Notes: a model not told the origin generated them from the letters alone. A stretch of 51,114 bases of DNA from Burkholderiaceae bacterium (GCA_030654805.1 JAURWR010000056.1:1-51114), one strand, 5' to 3'. Numbered from the stretch's first letter, positions 10,822-20,228 are shown. A program made the numbers and translations.

Positions 10822-12063
10822 ATGTGCGCGCAGAAAAGATCCGGCTTCCTCCTCACCCTGCTGATGGCTTCGGTACTCGCAGTTGCTGCGGTGGCCGGTC
10901 TCTCAGGCTGTGGCGCGAAGTCCGGCGAAGCCGCTTCTGCGCCGGCCGGCAATGCACCGCCCCCGCCCTCGGTCGGCGTGATCACGGTGACACCGCAGTC
11001 GGTCGGCCTGGCCAGCGAGTTGCCCGGCCGACTCGAAGCGACGCGCATCGCCCAGGTGCGCGCCCGCGCGGCGGGCATTCTGCAGAAGCGCCTGTTCCGC
11101 GAAGGCAGCGATGTCAAAGCCGGCCAGTTGCTGTTCCAAATCGATGCGGCGCCGTACCGCGCACAACTGCAAAGCGCGCAGGCTGCCCAGGCGCGCGCCG
11201 AAGCCAACCGCGAACAGGCCGGCGCGCAGGCCGAGCGCTACAAGCCGCTGCTCGAAGCCAACGCGATCAGCAAGCAGGACTACGTCAACGCGGTCGCGTC
11301 GTTCAAGCAGGCCGACGCCGATGTGGCCTCGGCCCGGGCGGCAGTGACCACCGCGCAGATCAACCTCGGCTATGCCGCCGTCGTGGCGCCGATCTCGGGA
11401 CGCATCGGCCGCGCGCTGGTCACCGAAGGCGCACTGGTCGGTCAGGGCGAGGCGACCCAGCTCGCGGTGGTGCAGCAGATCGACCCGATGTACGTGAATT
11501 TCACGCAGTCGACCACCGAGGTGCTGCGGCTGCGCAAGGCGATCGACGCGGGCAAGCTGCAGCGCAGCGGTGCGGCTGCCGCGACGACCGTGCAAGTGGT
11601 GCTCGAAGACGGCAGCGTCTACGACGCGCCGGGCAAGCTGCTGTTCTCGGACCTGACGGTGGACGCCACTTCAGGTCAGATCACGCTGCGCGCCGAGGTG
11701 CCGAACCCGGGGGGGCTGCTGCTGCCCGGCACCTACGTGCGTGTGCGGCTGCAACAGGCGCAAGCCAGCAATGCCGTTCTGCTGCCGCAGCAGGCGGTGA
11801 CCCGCTCGCCGCTGGGAGACAGCGTGCTGGTCGTCGCGCCCGACGGCACATTCGGTCCGCGCTCCGTCAAGATCGGCGGAGTGCAGGCCGGCCAGTGGGT
11901 CGTTCTCGACGGGCTGAAGGCCGGTGATCAGGTGATGATCGACGGCTTCCAGAAGCTGCGTGGTCTGACGGTGGTGAAACCCGTGCCATGGCAGCCGGCC
12001 GCATCGGGCGCAGCGAGCCCCCCGCCAGCGCCGGCCGCATCGTCGGCCTCGGCAGCAAACTGA
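10822..12063 (+). CDS. RND efflux periplasmic adaptor (MexA/AcrA type)
   Basis: Membrane fusion protein linking inner-membrane pump and outer-membrane channel. The 413-residue product has a lipoprotein signal: a charged start MCAQKRSG, a hydrophobic run and the lipobox LSGC at residues 26-29, so it should be lipid-anchored in the periplasm. The biotinyl-lipoyl, coiled-coil hairpin (alanine/glutamine-rich, residues ~95-165) and beta-barrel domains follow, with NLGYAAVVAPISGRIGRALV marking the return strand. It ends in an alanine/proline-rich tail. It is separated from the pump gene by 10 bp and is the first gene of the tripartite operon. Confidence 0.93.
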   Translation: MCAQKRSGFLLTLLMASVLAVAAVAGLSGCGAKSGEAASAPAGNAPPPPSVGVITVTPQSVGLASELPGRLEATRIAQVRARAAGILQKRLFREGSDVKAGQLLFQIDAAPYRAQLQSAQAAQARAEANREQAGAQAERYKPLLEANAISKQDYVNAVASFKQADADVASARAAVTTAQINLGYAAVVAPISGRIGRALVTEGALVGQGEATQLAVVQQIDPMYVNFTQSTTEVLRLRKAIDAGKLQRSGAAAATTVQVVLEDGSVYDAPGKLLFSDLTVDATSGQITLRAEVPNPGGLLLPGTYVRVRLQQAQASNAVLLPQQAVTRSPLGDSVLVVAPDGTFGPRSVKIGGVQAGQWVVLDGLKAGDQVMIDGFQKLRGLTVVKPVPWQPAASGAASPPPAPAASSASAAN

Positions 12064-12073
12064 CGGCCGCGCC

Positions 12074-15000
12074 ATGGCCCAGTTCTTCATCAACCGTCCC
12101 ATCTTCGCGTGGGTGATCGCGCTGTTCATTCTGGTCATCGGCGGCGTCGCGGTCACACAACTGCCCGTCGCCCAATACCCGCCGGTGGCGCCACCGTCGA
12201 TCGTCGTCAACGTAACCTACCCCGGCGCGTCCGCGCAAACGCTGGAGGACAGCGTCATCCGCGTCATCGAGCGCGAGATGAACGGCTCGCCGGGCCTGAT
12301 CTACATGGAATCGGTCAGCCAGGCCGACGGCACCGGCGCGATCACGCTGTACTTCGAGCCGGGCACCAGTCCCGATCTGGCCCAAGTCGACGTGCAGAAC
12401 CGCCTCAGCCGTGCCAACCCGCGCCTGCCGCAGGCGGTCACGCAGCAGGGCGTGCGCGTCGACAAGGCGAACCCGAACTTCCTGCTGTTCACCATCCTGT
12501 CGAGCGAAACCGCCGCCTACGACCCGGTGGCGCTGGGCGACTACGCCTCGCGCAACGTGCTGCCCGAGATCCAGCGCGTGCCCGGCGTCGGTCAGGCGCA
12601 ATTGTTCGGCACCGAGCGCGCGATGCGCATCTGGATCGACCCGGCCAAGCTGGTCGGCCTGCGACTGTCGTCAAGCGACGTGACCGCCGCAATCGCCGCG
12701 CAGAACGCGCAGGTCGCCTCGGGGACGATCGGTGACCTGCCGAACACAGCCGGTCAGGCGGTGTTCGCCACCGTGGTCGTCAAAGGCCAGCTGACGTCGC
12801 CCGAGCAGTTCGGCAACATCATCCTTCGAGCCAACGCCGACGGCTCCAGCGTGCGGTTGAAGGACGTGGCGCGCATCGAGCTGGGCGCGCAAAGCTACGG
12901 CACGCGCATCCGGCTGAACGGCGAGCCGTCGACCGGCATCGGCGTGCAACTGTCGCCGACCGCCAATGCGGTCGCCACCGCCACGGCCGTCAAGAAGCGC
13001 ATCGACGAGCTGTCGCGCTACTTCCCGCCAGGCGTGAAGGCGAGCATCCCGTACGACAGCTCGAAGTTCGTCAGCATCTCGATCAGCCAGGTGGTCGAGA
13101 CGCTGGTCGAGGCGGTGATCCTGGTGTTCCTGGTGATGTACCTGTTCCTGCAGAACATCCGCTACACGCTGATCCCGACGCTGGTGGTGCCGATCGCGCT
13201 GATGGGCAGCTTCGCAGCGCTGCTGGCGCTGGGCTTCTCGATCAACGTGCTGACGATGTTCGGCATGGTGCTGGTGATCGGCATCGTGGTCGACGACGCG
13301 ATCGTCGTCGTCGAGAACGTCGAACGCATCATGAGCGAGGAAGGCCTGTCGCCGCTGGAGGCCACCCGCAAGGCGATGGGCCAGATCTCGGGCGCCATCG
13401 TCGGCGTGACGGTGGTGCTGATTTCGGTGTTCGTGCCGCTGGCGTTCTTCAGCGGCGCGGTGGGCAACATCTACCGCCAGTTCTCGGCGGTGATGGTCAG
13501 CGCCATCGCGTTCTCGGCGTTCCTCGCGCTGTCGCTGACGCCTGCCCTGTGCGCCACGTTGCTGAAACCGGTCGAGGCGGGCCATCACCACGCCAAGGGC
13601 GGATTCTTCGGTTGGTTCAACCGCAGCTTCTCGCGAACGGCAAAAGGCTACGAGGGTGTGGTCGCACGCATCCTGAAACGCGCCGCACGCTACCTCGTCA
13701 TCTACGCCGCGATCATCGGCGCGGTCGTGGTGCTGTTCGGGCGCCTGCCGACCTCGTTCATCCCCAATGAAGACCAAGGCAACATCCTCGTCAACGTGCA
13801 ATTGCCGCCGGGTGCCACGCAGAACCGCACGACCGAAGTGATGAAGCAGGTCGAGGCATTCATGCTCAAGCAGCCCGACGTGCAGAGCATGGTCAGCGTG
13901 CTCGGCTTCAGCTTCTCGGGCACCGGTCAGAACGCCGGCCTCGGTTTCGTGACGCTGAAGGACTGGGATCTCCGGAAAGGACCGGAACACACCGCGCAGG
14001 CGCTGGTCGGCAGGGCCTTCGGCGCGCTCGGGCAGATCCGCGATGCGTTCATCTTCCCGGTCAGCCCGCCGGCGATCCGCGAGCTGGGCCGCTCCAACGG
14101 CTTCGCGATGCGACTGCAGGATCGCGGCGGCAACGGCCACGACGCGCTGCTCGCGGCGCGCAACCAGTTGATCGGCATGGCGGCGAAGAGCCCGCTGCTG
14201 GTGTCGGTGCGGCCCGACGGCCTGGAGGACGCGCCGCAGTTGCAGCTCGACGTCGACCGCGACAAGGCCGGTGCGCTGGGGGTGACCTTCAGCGCGATCA
14301 ACACGACGCTGTCGACCGCCCTGGGCTCGTCGTACGTCAACGACTTCCCGAACGCCGGCCGCCTGCAGCGCGTGATCGTGCAGGCCGACGCCCCGGCACG
14401 CATGCAGGCCGAGGACCTGCTGCAGCTCAACGCACTGAACACCGCCGGCCAGCCGGTGCCGCTGGCCGCCTTCGCGACCACGCAGTGGATCAACGCTCCG
14501 ATGCAGACGGTGCGCTACAACGGCTACCCGGCGATGCGCATCCAGGGCGAGCCGGCCAAGGGCGTCAGCAGCGGTGCGGCGATCGCCGAAATGGAGAAAC
14601 TCGCGTCGCAGCTGCCGGCGGGCTTCGCCTACGAATGGTCCGGCCAGGCGCGCGAGGAAAAGCTGTCGGGCTCGACCGCGCTGTTCCTGTTCGGCTTCTC
14701 GCTGCTGGCCGTCTTCCTGTGCCTGGCCGCGCTGTACGAGAGCTGGTCGATCCCGCTGGCGGTGATCCTGGTCGTGCCGTTGGGCGTGCTGGGTGTCGTG
14801 CTCGGCATCGGCTGGCGCGGCATGGAGAACGATGTGTTTTTCAAGGTCGGGCTGATCACCATCATCGGCCTGTCGGCGAAGAACGCGGTGCTGATCATCG
14901 AGTTCGCGAAGGATCTCCACGCTCAGGGCAAGGGCGTCATCGAGTCGGTGCTCGAAGCGGCCCATCTGCGCTTTCGCCCGATCCTGATGACCTCGCTCGC

Positions 15001-15232
15001 CTTCATCCTCGGGGTGATGCCGCTGGTCATCGCCAGCGGTGCCGGCTCGGCCAGCCAGCGCGCCATCGGCACCGGCGTGATGGGCGGGATGATCACCGCG
15101 ACCGCGCTGGCGGTGTTCTTCGTGCCGGTGTTCTACGTCGTCGTGATGCGCGTGTTCGGTCGGCGCACGCCGCCGCCGGCAAGGGTTCCCATCGCAGACG
15201 AAGGCGTGACGGATGCAGGAGACGTGACATGA
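12074..15232 (+). CDS. RND multidrug efflux transporter (AcrB/MexB, HAE1 family)
   Basis: Inner-membrane proton-driven drug pump of 1052 residues, the full HAE1 length. The N-terminus MAQFFINRPIFAWVIALF is typical. Two periplasmic porter domains alternate with two sets of six transmembrane helices. GIVVDDAIVVVENVERIM carries the paired aspartates of TM4 used in proton relay, and GLSAKNAVLIIEFAKD supplies the TM10 lysine. The protein ends with a polar cytoplasmic tail. The stop overlaps the channel gene's ATG (ATGA), indicating translational coupling. Substrate range cannot be inferred from sequence, but HAE1 pumps usually export hydrophobic and amphiphilic drugs. Confidence 0.95.
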   Translation: MAQFFINRPIFAWVIALFILVIGGVAVTQLPVAQYPPVAPPSIVVNVTYPGASAQTLEDSVIRVIEREMNGSPGLIYMESVSQADGTGAITLYFEPGTSPDLAQVDVQNRLSRANPRLPQAVTQQGVRVDKANPNFLLFTILSSETAAYDPVALGDYASRNVLPEIQRVPGVGQAQLFGTERAMRIWIDPAKLVGLRLSSSDVTAAIAAQNAQVASGTIGDLPNTAGQAVFATVVVKGQLTSPEQFGNIILRANADGSSVRLKDVARIELGAQSYGTRIRLNGEPSTGIGVQLSPTANAVATATAVKKRIDELSRYFPPGVKASIPYDSSKFVSISISQVVETLVEAVILVFLVMYLFLQNIRYTLIPTLVVPIALMGSFAALLALGFSINVLTMFGMVLVIGIVVDDAIVVVENVERIMSEEGLSPLEATRKAMGQISGAIVGVTVVLISVFVPLAFFSGAVGNIYRQFSAVMVSAIAFSAFLALSLTPALCATLLKPVEAGHHHAKGGFFGWFNRSFSRTAKGYEGVVARILKRAARYLVIYAAIIGAVVVLFGRLPTSFIPNEDQGNILVNVQLPPGATQNRTTEVMKQVEAFMLKQPDVQSMVSVLGFSFSGTGQNAGLGFVTLKDWDLRKGPEHTAQALVGRAFGALGQIRDAFIFPVSPPAIRELGRSNGFAMRLQDRGGNGHDALLAARNQLIGMAAKSPLLVSVRPDGLEDAPQLQLDVDRDKAGALGVTFSAINTTLSTALGSSYVNDFPNAGRLQRVIVQADAPARMQAEDLLQLNALNTAGQPVPLAAFATTQWINAPMQTVRYNGYPAMRIQGEPAKGVSSGAAIAEMEKLASQLPAGFAYEWSGQAREEKLSGSTALFLFGFSLLAVFLCLAALYESWSIPLAVILVVPLGVLGVVLGIGWRGMENDVFFKVGLITIIGLSAKNAVLIIEFAKDLHAQGKGVIESVLEAAHLRFRPILMTSLAFILGVMPLVIASGAGSASQRAIGTGVMGGMITATALAVFFVPVFYVVVMRVFGRRTPPPARVPIADEGVTDAGDVT

Positions 15233-16746
15233 CGGCCCGACGCCCCTTCCCGTTGGCACTGCGGGCCACCACGCTGGTGCTCGTGGCGGCAGGTGTCACC
15301 GGCTGCGGCACGATGATTCCGGAGTTCATGCGCCCCGCCGCACCGGTGCCGGCGTCGTACCCCGGCACGGCATCGACGGCCGCACCCGACAGCCAGTCCG
15401 CCGCCGACATCGAGTGGCAACGCTATTTCGGCGACCCGCGCCTGCAGCGGCTCATCGAGACCGCGTTGAACAACAACCGCGACCTGCGGGTCGCGGTGCT
15501 GAACATCGAGCAGGCCCGCGCGCAGTACCAGGTGCGGCGCGCCGACGAGTTCCCCACCGTCAACGGTGGCATCACCGGATCGCGCCAGCCGAAGGTCGGC
15601 GACAACGGCTCCGGCAGCAGCATCAGCAGCACCTACACGGCAGGGCTGTCGATCACCTCGTACGAGTTCGATTTCTTCGGCCGCGTGCGCAGCCTGAGCG
15701 CCGCCCAGCTGGCGCAATTCGCGGGCACCGAGGAAGCGCGCAAGACGGTGCAGATCAGCCTGGTCGCGTCGGTCGCCAACGCCTGGCTCGGCCTGCTCGC
15801 CGACGGCGAACTGCTGGCGGTGACCCGCCGCACGCTGACCTCGCGCGAAGAGTCGATGAAGCTGACGCAACTGAAGTTCGACCACGGTGCGTCTTCCGAA
15901 CTCGATGTGCGGCAGGCCGAGTCGCTGCTCGAAGGTGCGCGCGTCGCGCTGGCGCAGCAGACACGTCAGCGGGCACTGGATGAGAACGCGCTGGCGCTGC
16001 TGCTCGGCCAGCCGGTACCGGCCGATGCGCTGCCGCCGGTGACACCGGTGGCCGTACCCGCAGCCGCAACGACAGCGATGTCGAGTTCGACGGTGCCGCT
16101 GCTGTCCGCGCCGTCGGACAGCACCGAGCTCGCCCAGACCGTGCTGGCCGACCTGCCGGCCGGCCTGCCGTCGGAGCTGCTGAACCGCCGACCCGACATC
16201 CGGCAGGCCGAGCAGCAACTGATCGCGGCCAACGCCAACATCGGTGCGGCGCGCGCGGCGTTCTTCCCGCGCATCACGCTGAGCACCAGCGTCGGCATCG
16301 CGAGCACCGAGCTGTCGGACCTGTTCAAGGGCGGCACGCTGGCGTGGAGCTTCGCGCCGCAACTGGTGCTGCCGATCTTCGATGCGGGCCGCAACCAGGC
16401 CAACCTCGACGCGGCGCAGGTCAACCGCGACATCGCCGTCGCGCAGTACGAGAAGGCGGTGCAAAGCGCGTTCCGCGAGGTCGCCGATGCACTGGCCGGC
16501 CGCGCGACGCTGGGCGACCAACTTCGGGCGCAGCAGGCGCAGGCCCGCGCCGAGGAAACACGCACGAAGCTGGCCGATCTGCGCTACCGCAACGGCGCGT
16601 CGAGCTACCTCGACGTGCTCGATGCGCAGCGCTCGCTGTTCACCGCGCAGCAGGCGGTGGTGCAGGCGCAGGCGGCCGAACGGCAGAACCGCGTCACGCT
16701 GTACAAGGTGCTGGGCGGAGGGTGGAAGGACGCTGCGACGCAGTGA
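15229..16746 (+). CDS. Outer-membrane efflux lipoprotein (OprM/NodT family)
   Basis: Outer-membrane channel of the RND system, 505 residues. A lipoprotein signal ends in VTGC (about residues 23-26), followed by GTMIPEFMRPAAPVP, close to OprM-type mature starts. The two TolC-like repeats are recognisable by YFGDPRLQRLIETALNNNRDL in the first half and LLNRRPDIRQAEQQLIAAN in the second, each introducing a long coiled-coil pair. The start ATG overlaps the pump stop. It is the last gene of the operon; a 7-bp GC hairpin about 87 bp downstream, inside the first structured repeat element, could end transcription. Confidence 0.93.
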   Translation: MTARRPFPLALRATTLVLVAAGVTGCGTMIPEFMRPAAPVPASYPGTASTAAPDSQSAADIEWQRYFGDPRLQRLIETALNNNRDLRVAVLNIEQARAQYQVRRADEFPTVNGGITGSRQPKVGDNGSGSSISSTYTAGLSITSYEFDFFGRVRSLSAAQLAQFAGTEEARKTVQISLVASVANAWLGLLADGELLAVTRRTLTSREESMKLTQLKFDHGASSELDVRQAESLLEGARVALAQQTRQRALDENALALLLGQPVPADALPPVTPVAVPAAATTAMSSSTVPLLSAPSDSTELAQTVLADLPAGLPSELLNRRPDIRQAEQQLIAANANIGAARAAFFPRITLSTSVGIASTELSDLFKGGTLAWSFAPQLVLPIFDAGRNQANLDAAQVNRDIAVAQYEKAVQSAFREVADALAGRATLGDQLRAQQAQARAEETRTKLADLRYRNGASSYLDVLDAQRSLFTAQQAVVQAQAAERQNRVTLYKVLGGGWKDAATQ

Positions 16747-16796
16747 TGCCAGGTCGCGCTTGAACGTGTCAACTCATCCGAGTTCGGCGCGTGAGG

Positions 16797-16890
16797 GCTG
16801 CACCGGGGCACTGTGTTGCGTTCATGTCCCCCGGGCCGGAAAAGACCGGCCCTCCCCTCTACTTCACTCCACACAGTGCCCCGGTGCAGC
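16797..16890 (-). repeat. Structured element copy 1 (candidate RNA or mobile hairpin)
   Basis: Read on the minus strand, a perfect 20-bp stem GCTGCACCGGGGCACTGTGT (16890-16871) closes on its exact reverse complement at 16816-16797. Inside lie AGTGAAGTAGAGGGGAGG, a 5-bp hairpin GCCGG-TCTTTT-CCGGC and CCGGGGGACATGAACG. The same internal motifs recur in copy 2 with different but paired stems. On the plus strand the inner hairpin, GGGCCGG-AAAAGA-CCGGCCC, could also act as a terminator for the efflux operon. No match to a named RNA family is recognised. Confidence 0.7.
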
Positions 16891-16950
16891 GCTCCTGCCA
16901 CCACAGAGGCTGTCGGGGATTGAATGCCTTCGCATGCGACAGTAGTACCG

Positions 16951-17060
16951 GCTGCCGATGGCGTCGGGCGACCGGCGCAGTGAAGTAAAGGCGGAGGTGA
17001 CGGCCGCAGGCCGACACCGGGGGACATGAACGAAGCCGCTCACCCGACGCCATCGGCAGC
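16951..17060 (+). repeat. Structured element copy 2 (candidate RNA or mobile hairpin)
   Basis: A perfect 18-bp stem GCTGCCGATGGCGTCGGG (16951-16968) pairs with 17043-17060. The interior repeats the order of copy 1: AGTGAAGTAAAGGCGGAGG (16979-16997), a 5-bp hairpin CGGCC-GCA-GGCCG (17001-17013) and CCGGGGGACATGAACG (17017-17032). Only GCTGC/GCAGC at the stem ends and the internal motifs are shared with copy 1; the remaining stem bases differ yet pair fully. The 60-nt spacer between the copies (16891-16950) holds a CTGTCG/CGACAG hairpin and nothing else recognised. Confidence 0.7.
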
Positions 17061-17133
17061 ACCGCGCGGGAGGTTGCATGAAGACCGTCGTTAAACACGG
17101 TCGAGGTGCAGCGAATTTGGGACAATCCACGCC

Positions 17134-18414
17134 ATGAACGCACCCGACCTGCAAGCCGTGATCGCCCGCATGGGCGCTTCCGCCCGCGCCGCCAGCGCGC
17201 ACATGGCGGCGGCACCAACCGCCGCCAAGAATCGCGCGCTGATCGCGCTCGCCCGGCTGCTGCGCGCCGATGTCGATGCGCTGGTTCGTGCCAATGCGCT
17301 CGACCTGGACGCCGCAACCGCAGCAGGCACCGCCGGACCACTGCTCGATCGCCTGAAGCTGACGCCGAAGATCATCGAGACGGTGGCCGAAGGCTGCGAG
17401 CAGATCGCGGCGATGCCCGATCCGATCGGCGAGATCACGCACCTGCGGCAGCGGCCGAGTGGCATTTCGGTGGGCCAGATGCGGGTGCCGCTGGGCGTCT
17501 TCGGCATGATCTACGAGAGCCGGCCGAACGTGACGATCGAGGCGGCGTCGCTGGCGATCAAGAGCGGCAACGCCTGCATCCTGCGCGGCGGCTCGGAGGC
17601 GATCCATTCAAACTTGGCGCTGTGGAAACTCGTGCAGGCCGCACTGGCTGAAGCAGGTCTGCCGCGCGATGCGGTTCAGCTCGTCGAGACGACCGACCGC
17701 GCCGCGGTGGGTCACCTGATCACCTCGCCCGAATCGGTCGACGTGATCATCCCGCGCGGCGGCAAGGGGCTGATCGAGCGCATCTCGCGCGAATCCAAGG
17801 TGCCGGTCATCAAGCACCTCGACGGCAACTGCCATGTGTATGTCGACGCCAGCGCCGACATCGCATTGGCCCTGAAGGTCACCGACAACGCGAAGACGCA
17901 AAAGTACAGCCCGTGCAATGCGGCCGAGTCACTGCTGGTGCATGCGGCGATCGCCGCTGAATTCTTGCCACGCATCGGCGCGGTGTTCGCCGCCAAGGGC
18001 GTCGAGATGCGCGGCGATGCGGCCAGCCTCGCGCTGTTGTCGCACGTGCCGGGCGCGCGCCGGGTGCCGGCGACCGAGCAGGACTGGTTCGAGGAGTACC
18101 TGGCACCGATCATCAGCATCGCGGTGGTGGCCGACCTCGATGCGGCCATCGCCCACATCAACCGCTACAGCTCGCACCACACCGACGCGATCCTGACCGA
18201 GCACCACCCGAGCGCGATGCGCTTCCTGCGCGAGGTCGATTCGTCGAGCGTGATGGTCAACGCCAGCACGCGCTTCGCCGACGGCTTCGAGTACGGCCTC
18301 GGTGCCGAGATCGGCATCAGCACCGACAAGCTGCACGCGCGCGGGCCGGTGGGGCTGGAAGGTCTGACCTCGCTGAAGTGGATCGTTCTGGGGCAGGGCG
18401 AGGTTCGCACTTGA
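17134..18414 (+). CDS. proA: Gamma-glutamyl phosphate reductase
   Basis: NADPH-dependent reduction of gamma-glutamyl phosphate to glutamate semialdehyde in proline synthesis. The 426-residue aldehyde-dehydrogenase-fold protein has [20 protein letters not shown], the cofactor-site segment [26 protein letters not shown] and the catalytic cysteine in [16 protein letters not shown]. The C-terminus [20 protein letters not shown] and GLTSLKW is characteristic. Length is standard. proB is not adjacent, as is common in betaproteobacteria. A LemA-like gene follows after 34 bp and may be cotranscribed. Confidence 0.96.
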   Translation: MNAPDLQAVIARMGASARAASAHMAAAPTAAKNRALIALARLLRADVDALVRANALDLDAATAAGTAGPLLDRLKLTPKIIETVAEGCEQIAAMPDPIGEITHLRQRPSGISVGQMRVPLGVFGMIYESRPNVTIEAASLAIKSGNACILRGGSEAIHSNLALWKLVQAALAEAGLPRDAVQLVETTDRAAVGHLITSPESVDVIIPRGGKGLIERISRESKVPVIKHLDGNCHVYVDASADIALALKVTDNAKTQKYSPCNAAESLLVHAAIAAEFLPRIGAVFAAKGVEMRGDAASLALLSHVPGARRVPATEQDWFEEYLAPIISIAVVADLDAAIAHINRYSSHHTDAILTEHHPSAMRFLREVDSSSVMVNASTRFADGFEYGLGAEIGISTDKLHARGPVGLEGLTSLKWIVLGQGEVRT

Positions 18415-18448
18415 TGCGGTGCGCCGTGCACGTTCCCAGGCCTCCTGC

Positions 18449-18994
18449 ATGAACGGCACGCAGATCGCCACGCTGGTGGGCTGCGCGGTGCTGATGTTCT
18501 GGGCGGTCGGCGCCTACAACCGACTGATGGCCTTGCGTGACGGCATCTCCAAGGCGTTCACCCCCGTCGATGCGCAGCTTCAGCACCGTCACGCGCTGCT
18601 GTTGCAGTGGGCCGAGGGCCTGCGCGAATTACTCGACCAGGCACCGGCCCTGCATGACGCCCTGCTCGCCGCCTGCGGCCAGTTGCAGTCCTCGTGCGAC
18701 AGCCTGCGCGCCAAACCCAGCGCGCGCAGCGCCGCAACCAGCCTGCGCCTGGCCGAAGAGACCTTGTCCTCGACACGCGCACGCTTGCAGGCCGAGTTGC
18801 CGGCCCGGCAGGAGCGCCTCAGCGGTCTCGAAATCGAGGTGAACTCCGACCAACTCGCGGCTGCCGACAACACGCTGGCCTTCGCACGGGCACAGTTCAA
18901 TGTGGCCGCGCAGACCTACAACGACGCGATCCGTCAGATCCCGACGCGGCTGGTGGCCAGCGTCTTTGGCTTCCAGGCCGCAGGGACGCTTTGA
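18449..18994 (+). CDS. LemA family protein
   Basis: A 181-residue LemA-like protein. An N-terminal membrane anchor (about residues 6-24) is followed by a helical domain whose opening VGAYNRLMALRDGISKAFTP and ending AQTYNDAIRQIPTRLVASVFGF match LemA; the middle is more divergent and alanine/leucine-rich. LemA proteins are thought to be membrane-anchored with the helical part outside the cytoplasm, and their role is poorly known; they often neighbour M48 metallopeptidases. Start ATG 18449 gives the normal short N-terminal tail. The stop overlaps a TTG start of the next gene, which suggests a functional pair. Confidence 0.8.
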   Translation: MNGTQIATLVGCAVLMFWAVGAYNRLMALRDGISKAFTPVDAQLQHRHALLLQWAEGLRELLDQAPALHDALLAACGQLQSSCDSLRAKPSARSAATSLRLAEETLSSTRARLQAELPARQERLSGLEIEVNSDQLAAADNTLAFARAQFNVAAQTYNDAIRQIPTRLVASVFGFQAAGTL

Positions 18995-19821
18995 CGCCCG
19001 CCCCTTCGGTCGAAGAGCACGACGCGCTCGCGCGGCTGTCGCGCACCCACGGCGCGGCCAGTCTGAGCGTTGCGGTGCTCTCGCTCATTGCGCAATGGCA
19101 GACCGGCTCGCCCACCTTGCCAGCAGTGCGCGCCGTCTGGTCCACGGAAACGAAGGACACGCCCAGCGCCGAGGCGATCGACGCCGATATCGCCCTGCTG
19201 TGCGCTGCGTCGCGCCTGCCTTGTCTCGAAGCGATGCTTCAGCGCGTGCGCGCGGGGTCCAAGGACGACCGCCGGGCGCTGCTGCAGGCCACGCGGCGCG
19301 TGATGGCGGCGCGCTCGCCCATGCCGCCGATCGACCGGCTGCTGTGGCTCGCGATGCGACGTCGGCTCGGCGAGCGCCCGCCAGCGGCCGACTTGCCCGC
19401 AGCAAGCAACGACCTGGCCGGCTTGTCAAAGCCGATGCGCGAGCAGATCGCGAAGGTGACCGCGCACCTGTCCCGCCTGGTCCCAGGCGTCGAGAGTGGG
19501 GCTGACGGCGGCGGATCCGCCTGGTACGCCGTCGTGCTGGGTCGCCTGCTGCCAGAGGCGCCCTCGGCCGGCCCGGTCTGGCCCGACGGCGACGCGCTGG
19601 CGCACGCATTGCTCGTGGTCCAGACCCTGCCGTGGATGCTGCGGCCCGTGCTGGTGCGAGCCTGGGTCGATGCGGCCGGCCAGGTCGGGCCGCGCGTTGG
19701 GCTGTCGCCCACAGCGGCCGACGCGCTGCGACTGGTCGCCGGTCTGCTCGATTCGCCCTTGCCGCCTGAGCTGGCGCGGCGCCATGCCGAACTGAACTGG
19801 GACACACAGCGGTACGCATGA
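18991..19821 (+). CDS. Hypothetical protein, TerB-like helical repeats
   Basis: A 276-residue soluble protein starting at TTG 18991, whose codon overlaps the lemA-like stop; no other in-frame start follows the stop closely. Two regions (about residues 60-125 and 155-265) read like degenerate TerB-type helical repeats, e.g. LPCLEAMLQRVRAGSKDDRR and the closing LVAGLLDSPLPPEL. They resemble the C-terminal cytoplasmic part of large M48 metallopeptidases that accompany LemA, but no HExxH peptidase motif is present. I infer it is the detached regulatory part of such a protein. The family assignment is by pattern only and needs a profile search. Confidence 0.6.
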   Translation: MTPAPSVEEHDALARLSRTHGAASLSVAVLSLIAQWQTGSPTLPAVRAVWSTETKDTPSAEAIDADIALLCAASRLPCLEAMLQRVRAGSKDDRRALLQATRRVMAARSPMPPIDRLLWLAMRRRLGERPPAADLPAASNDLAGLSKPMREQIAKVTAHLSRLVPGVESGADGGGSAWYAVVLGRLLPEAPSAGPVWPDGDALAHALLVVQTLPWMLRPVLVRAWVDAAGQVGPRVGLSPTAADALRLVAGLLDSPLPPELARRHAELNWDTQRYA

Positions 19822-19897
19822 GCACATTCGATTCGGGCCCGATTTGACGCCCGGGGATGCCCTACAGTGCAGCGTCTTCGATGGCTGGAGTGGAGCG

Positions 19898-20218
19898 ATG
19901 TCGAACAGCTGGCAGTGGGTGGGCGGCGGATTGATATCGATGGCTGCAGTCGCTGCGGCCCAGGCGCAGGACTCGCCATCGCTGCGCGCGAGCAGCCTGG
20001 CCGCCACCTGCGCGAATTGCCACGGCACCGGTGGCCACGCGGTCGAGGATGCCTCGGTCCCCGGGCTGGCCGGCATGCCGGCCAGCTACACGGCCGATCA
20101 GATGAAAGCCTTCAAGAGCGGCGCCCGTCCGGCCACGGTGATGCACCAGATCGCGAAAGGCTATTCAGACGCACAGATCGAACAGATCGCGGCCTATTTC
20201 GCCGCGCAGAAGAAGTGA
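19898..20218 (+). CDS. Monoheme cytochrome c (sulfide dehydrogenase subunit)
   Basis: A 106-residue exported class I cytochrome c. A signal peptide (about residues 1-24, ending AQAQD) precedes CANCHG with heme cysteines C38 and C41 and ligand H42; M82 in TVMHQIAKGYS is the likely distal ligand. The C-terminal helix YSDAQIEQIAAYFAAQKK is typical of the c4/c553-like cytochromes that partner flavocytochrome c sulfide dehydrogenase. Start ATG 19898 has GGAG upstream and gives a sensible signal peptide. It is 10 bp ahead of the flavoprotein gene and likely receives electrons from it in the periplasm. Confidence 0.85.
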   Translation: MSNSWQWVGGGLISMAAVAAAQAQDSPSLRASSLAATCANCHGTGGHAVEDASVPGLAGMPASYTADQMKAFKSGARPATVMHQIAKGYSDAQIEQIAAYFAAQKK

Positions 20219-20228
20219 GTGCCGCGTG

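Noticed and set aside
12671-15259. 862-codon open frame on the minus strand
   Set aside because: It lies exactly antisense to the RND pump gene; in GC-rich DNA the opposite frame of a real gene often stays open. Its product is repetitive in R, H, D and Q and shows no domain.
16864-17607. Minus-strand frame of 247 codons across the stem-loop region and proA start
   Set aside because: It is antisense to proA and passes through the inverted repeats; no motif and no ribosome site.
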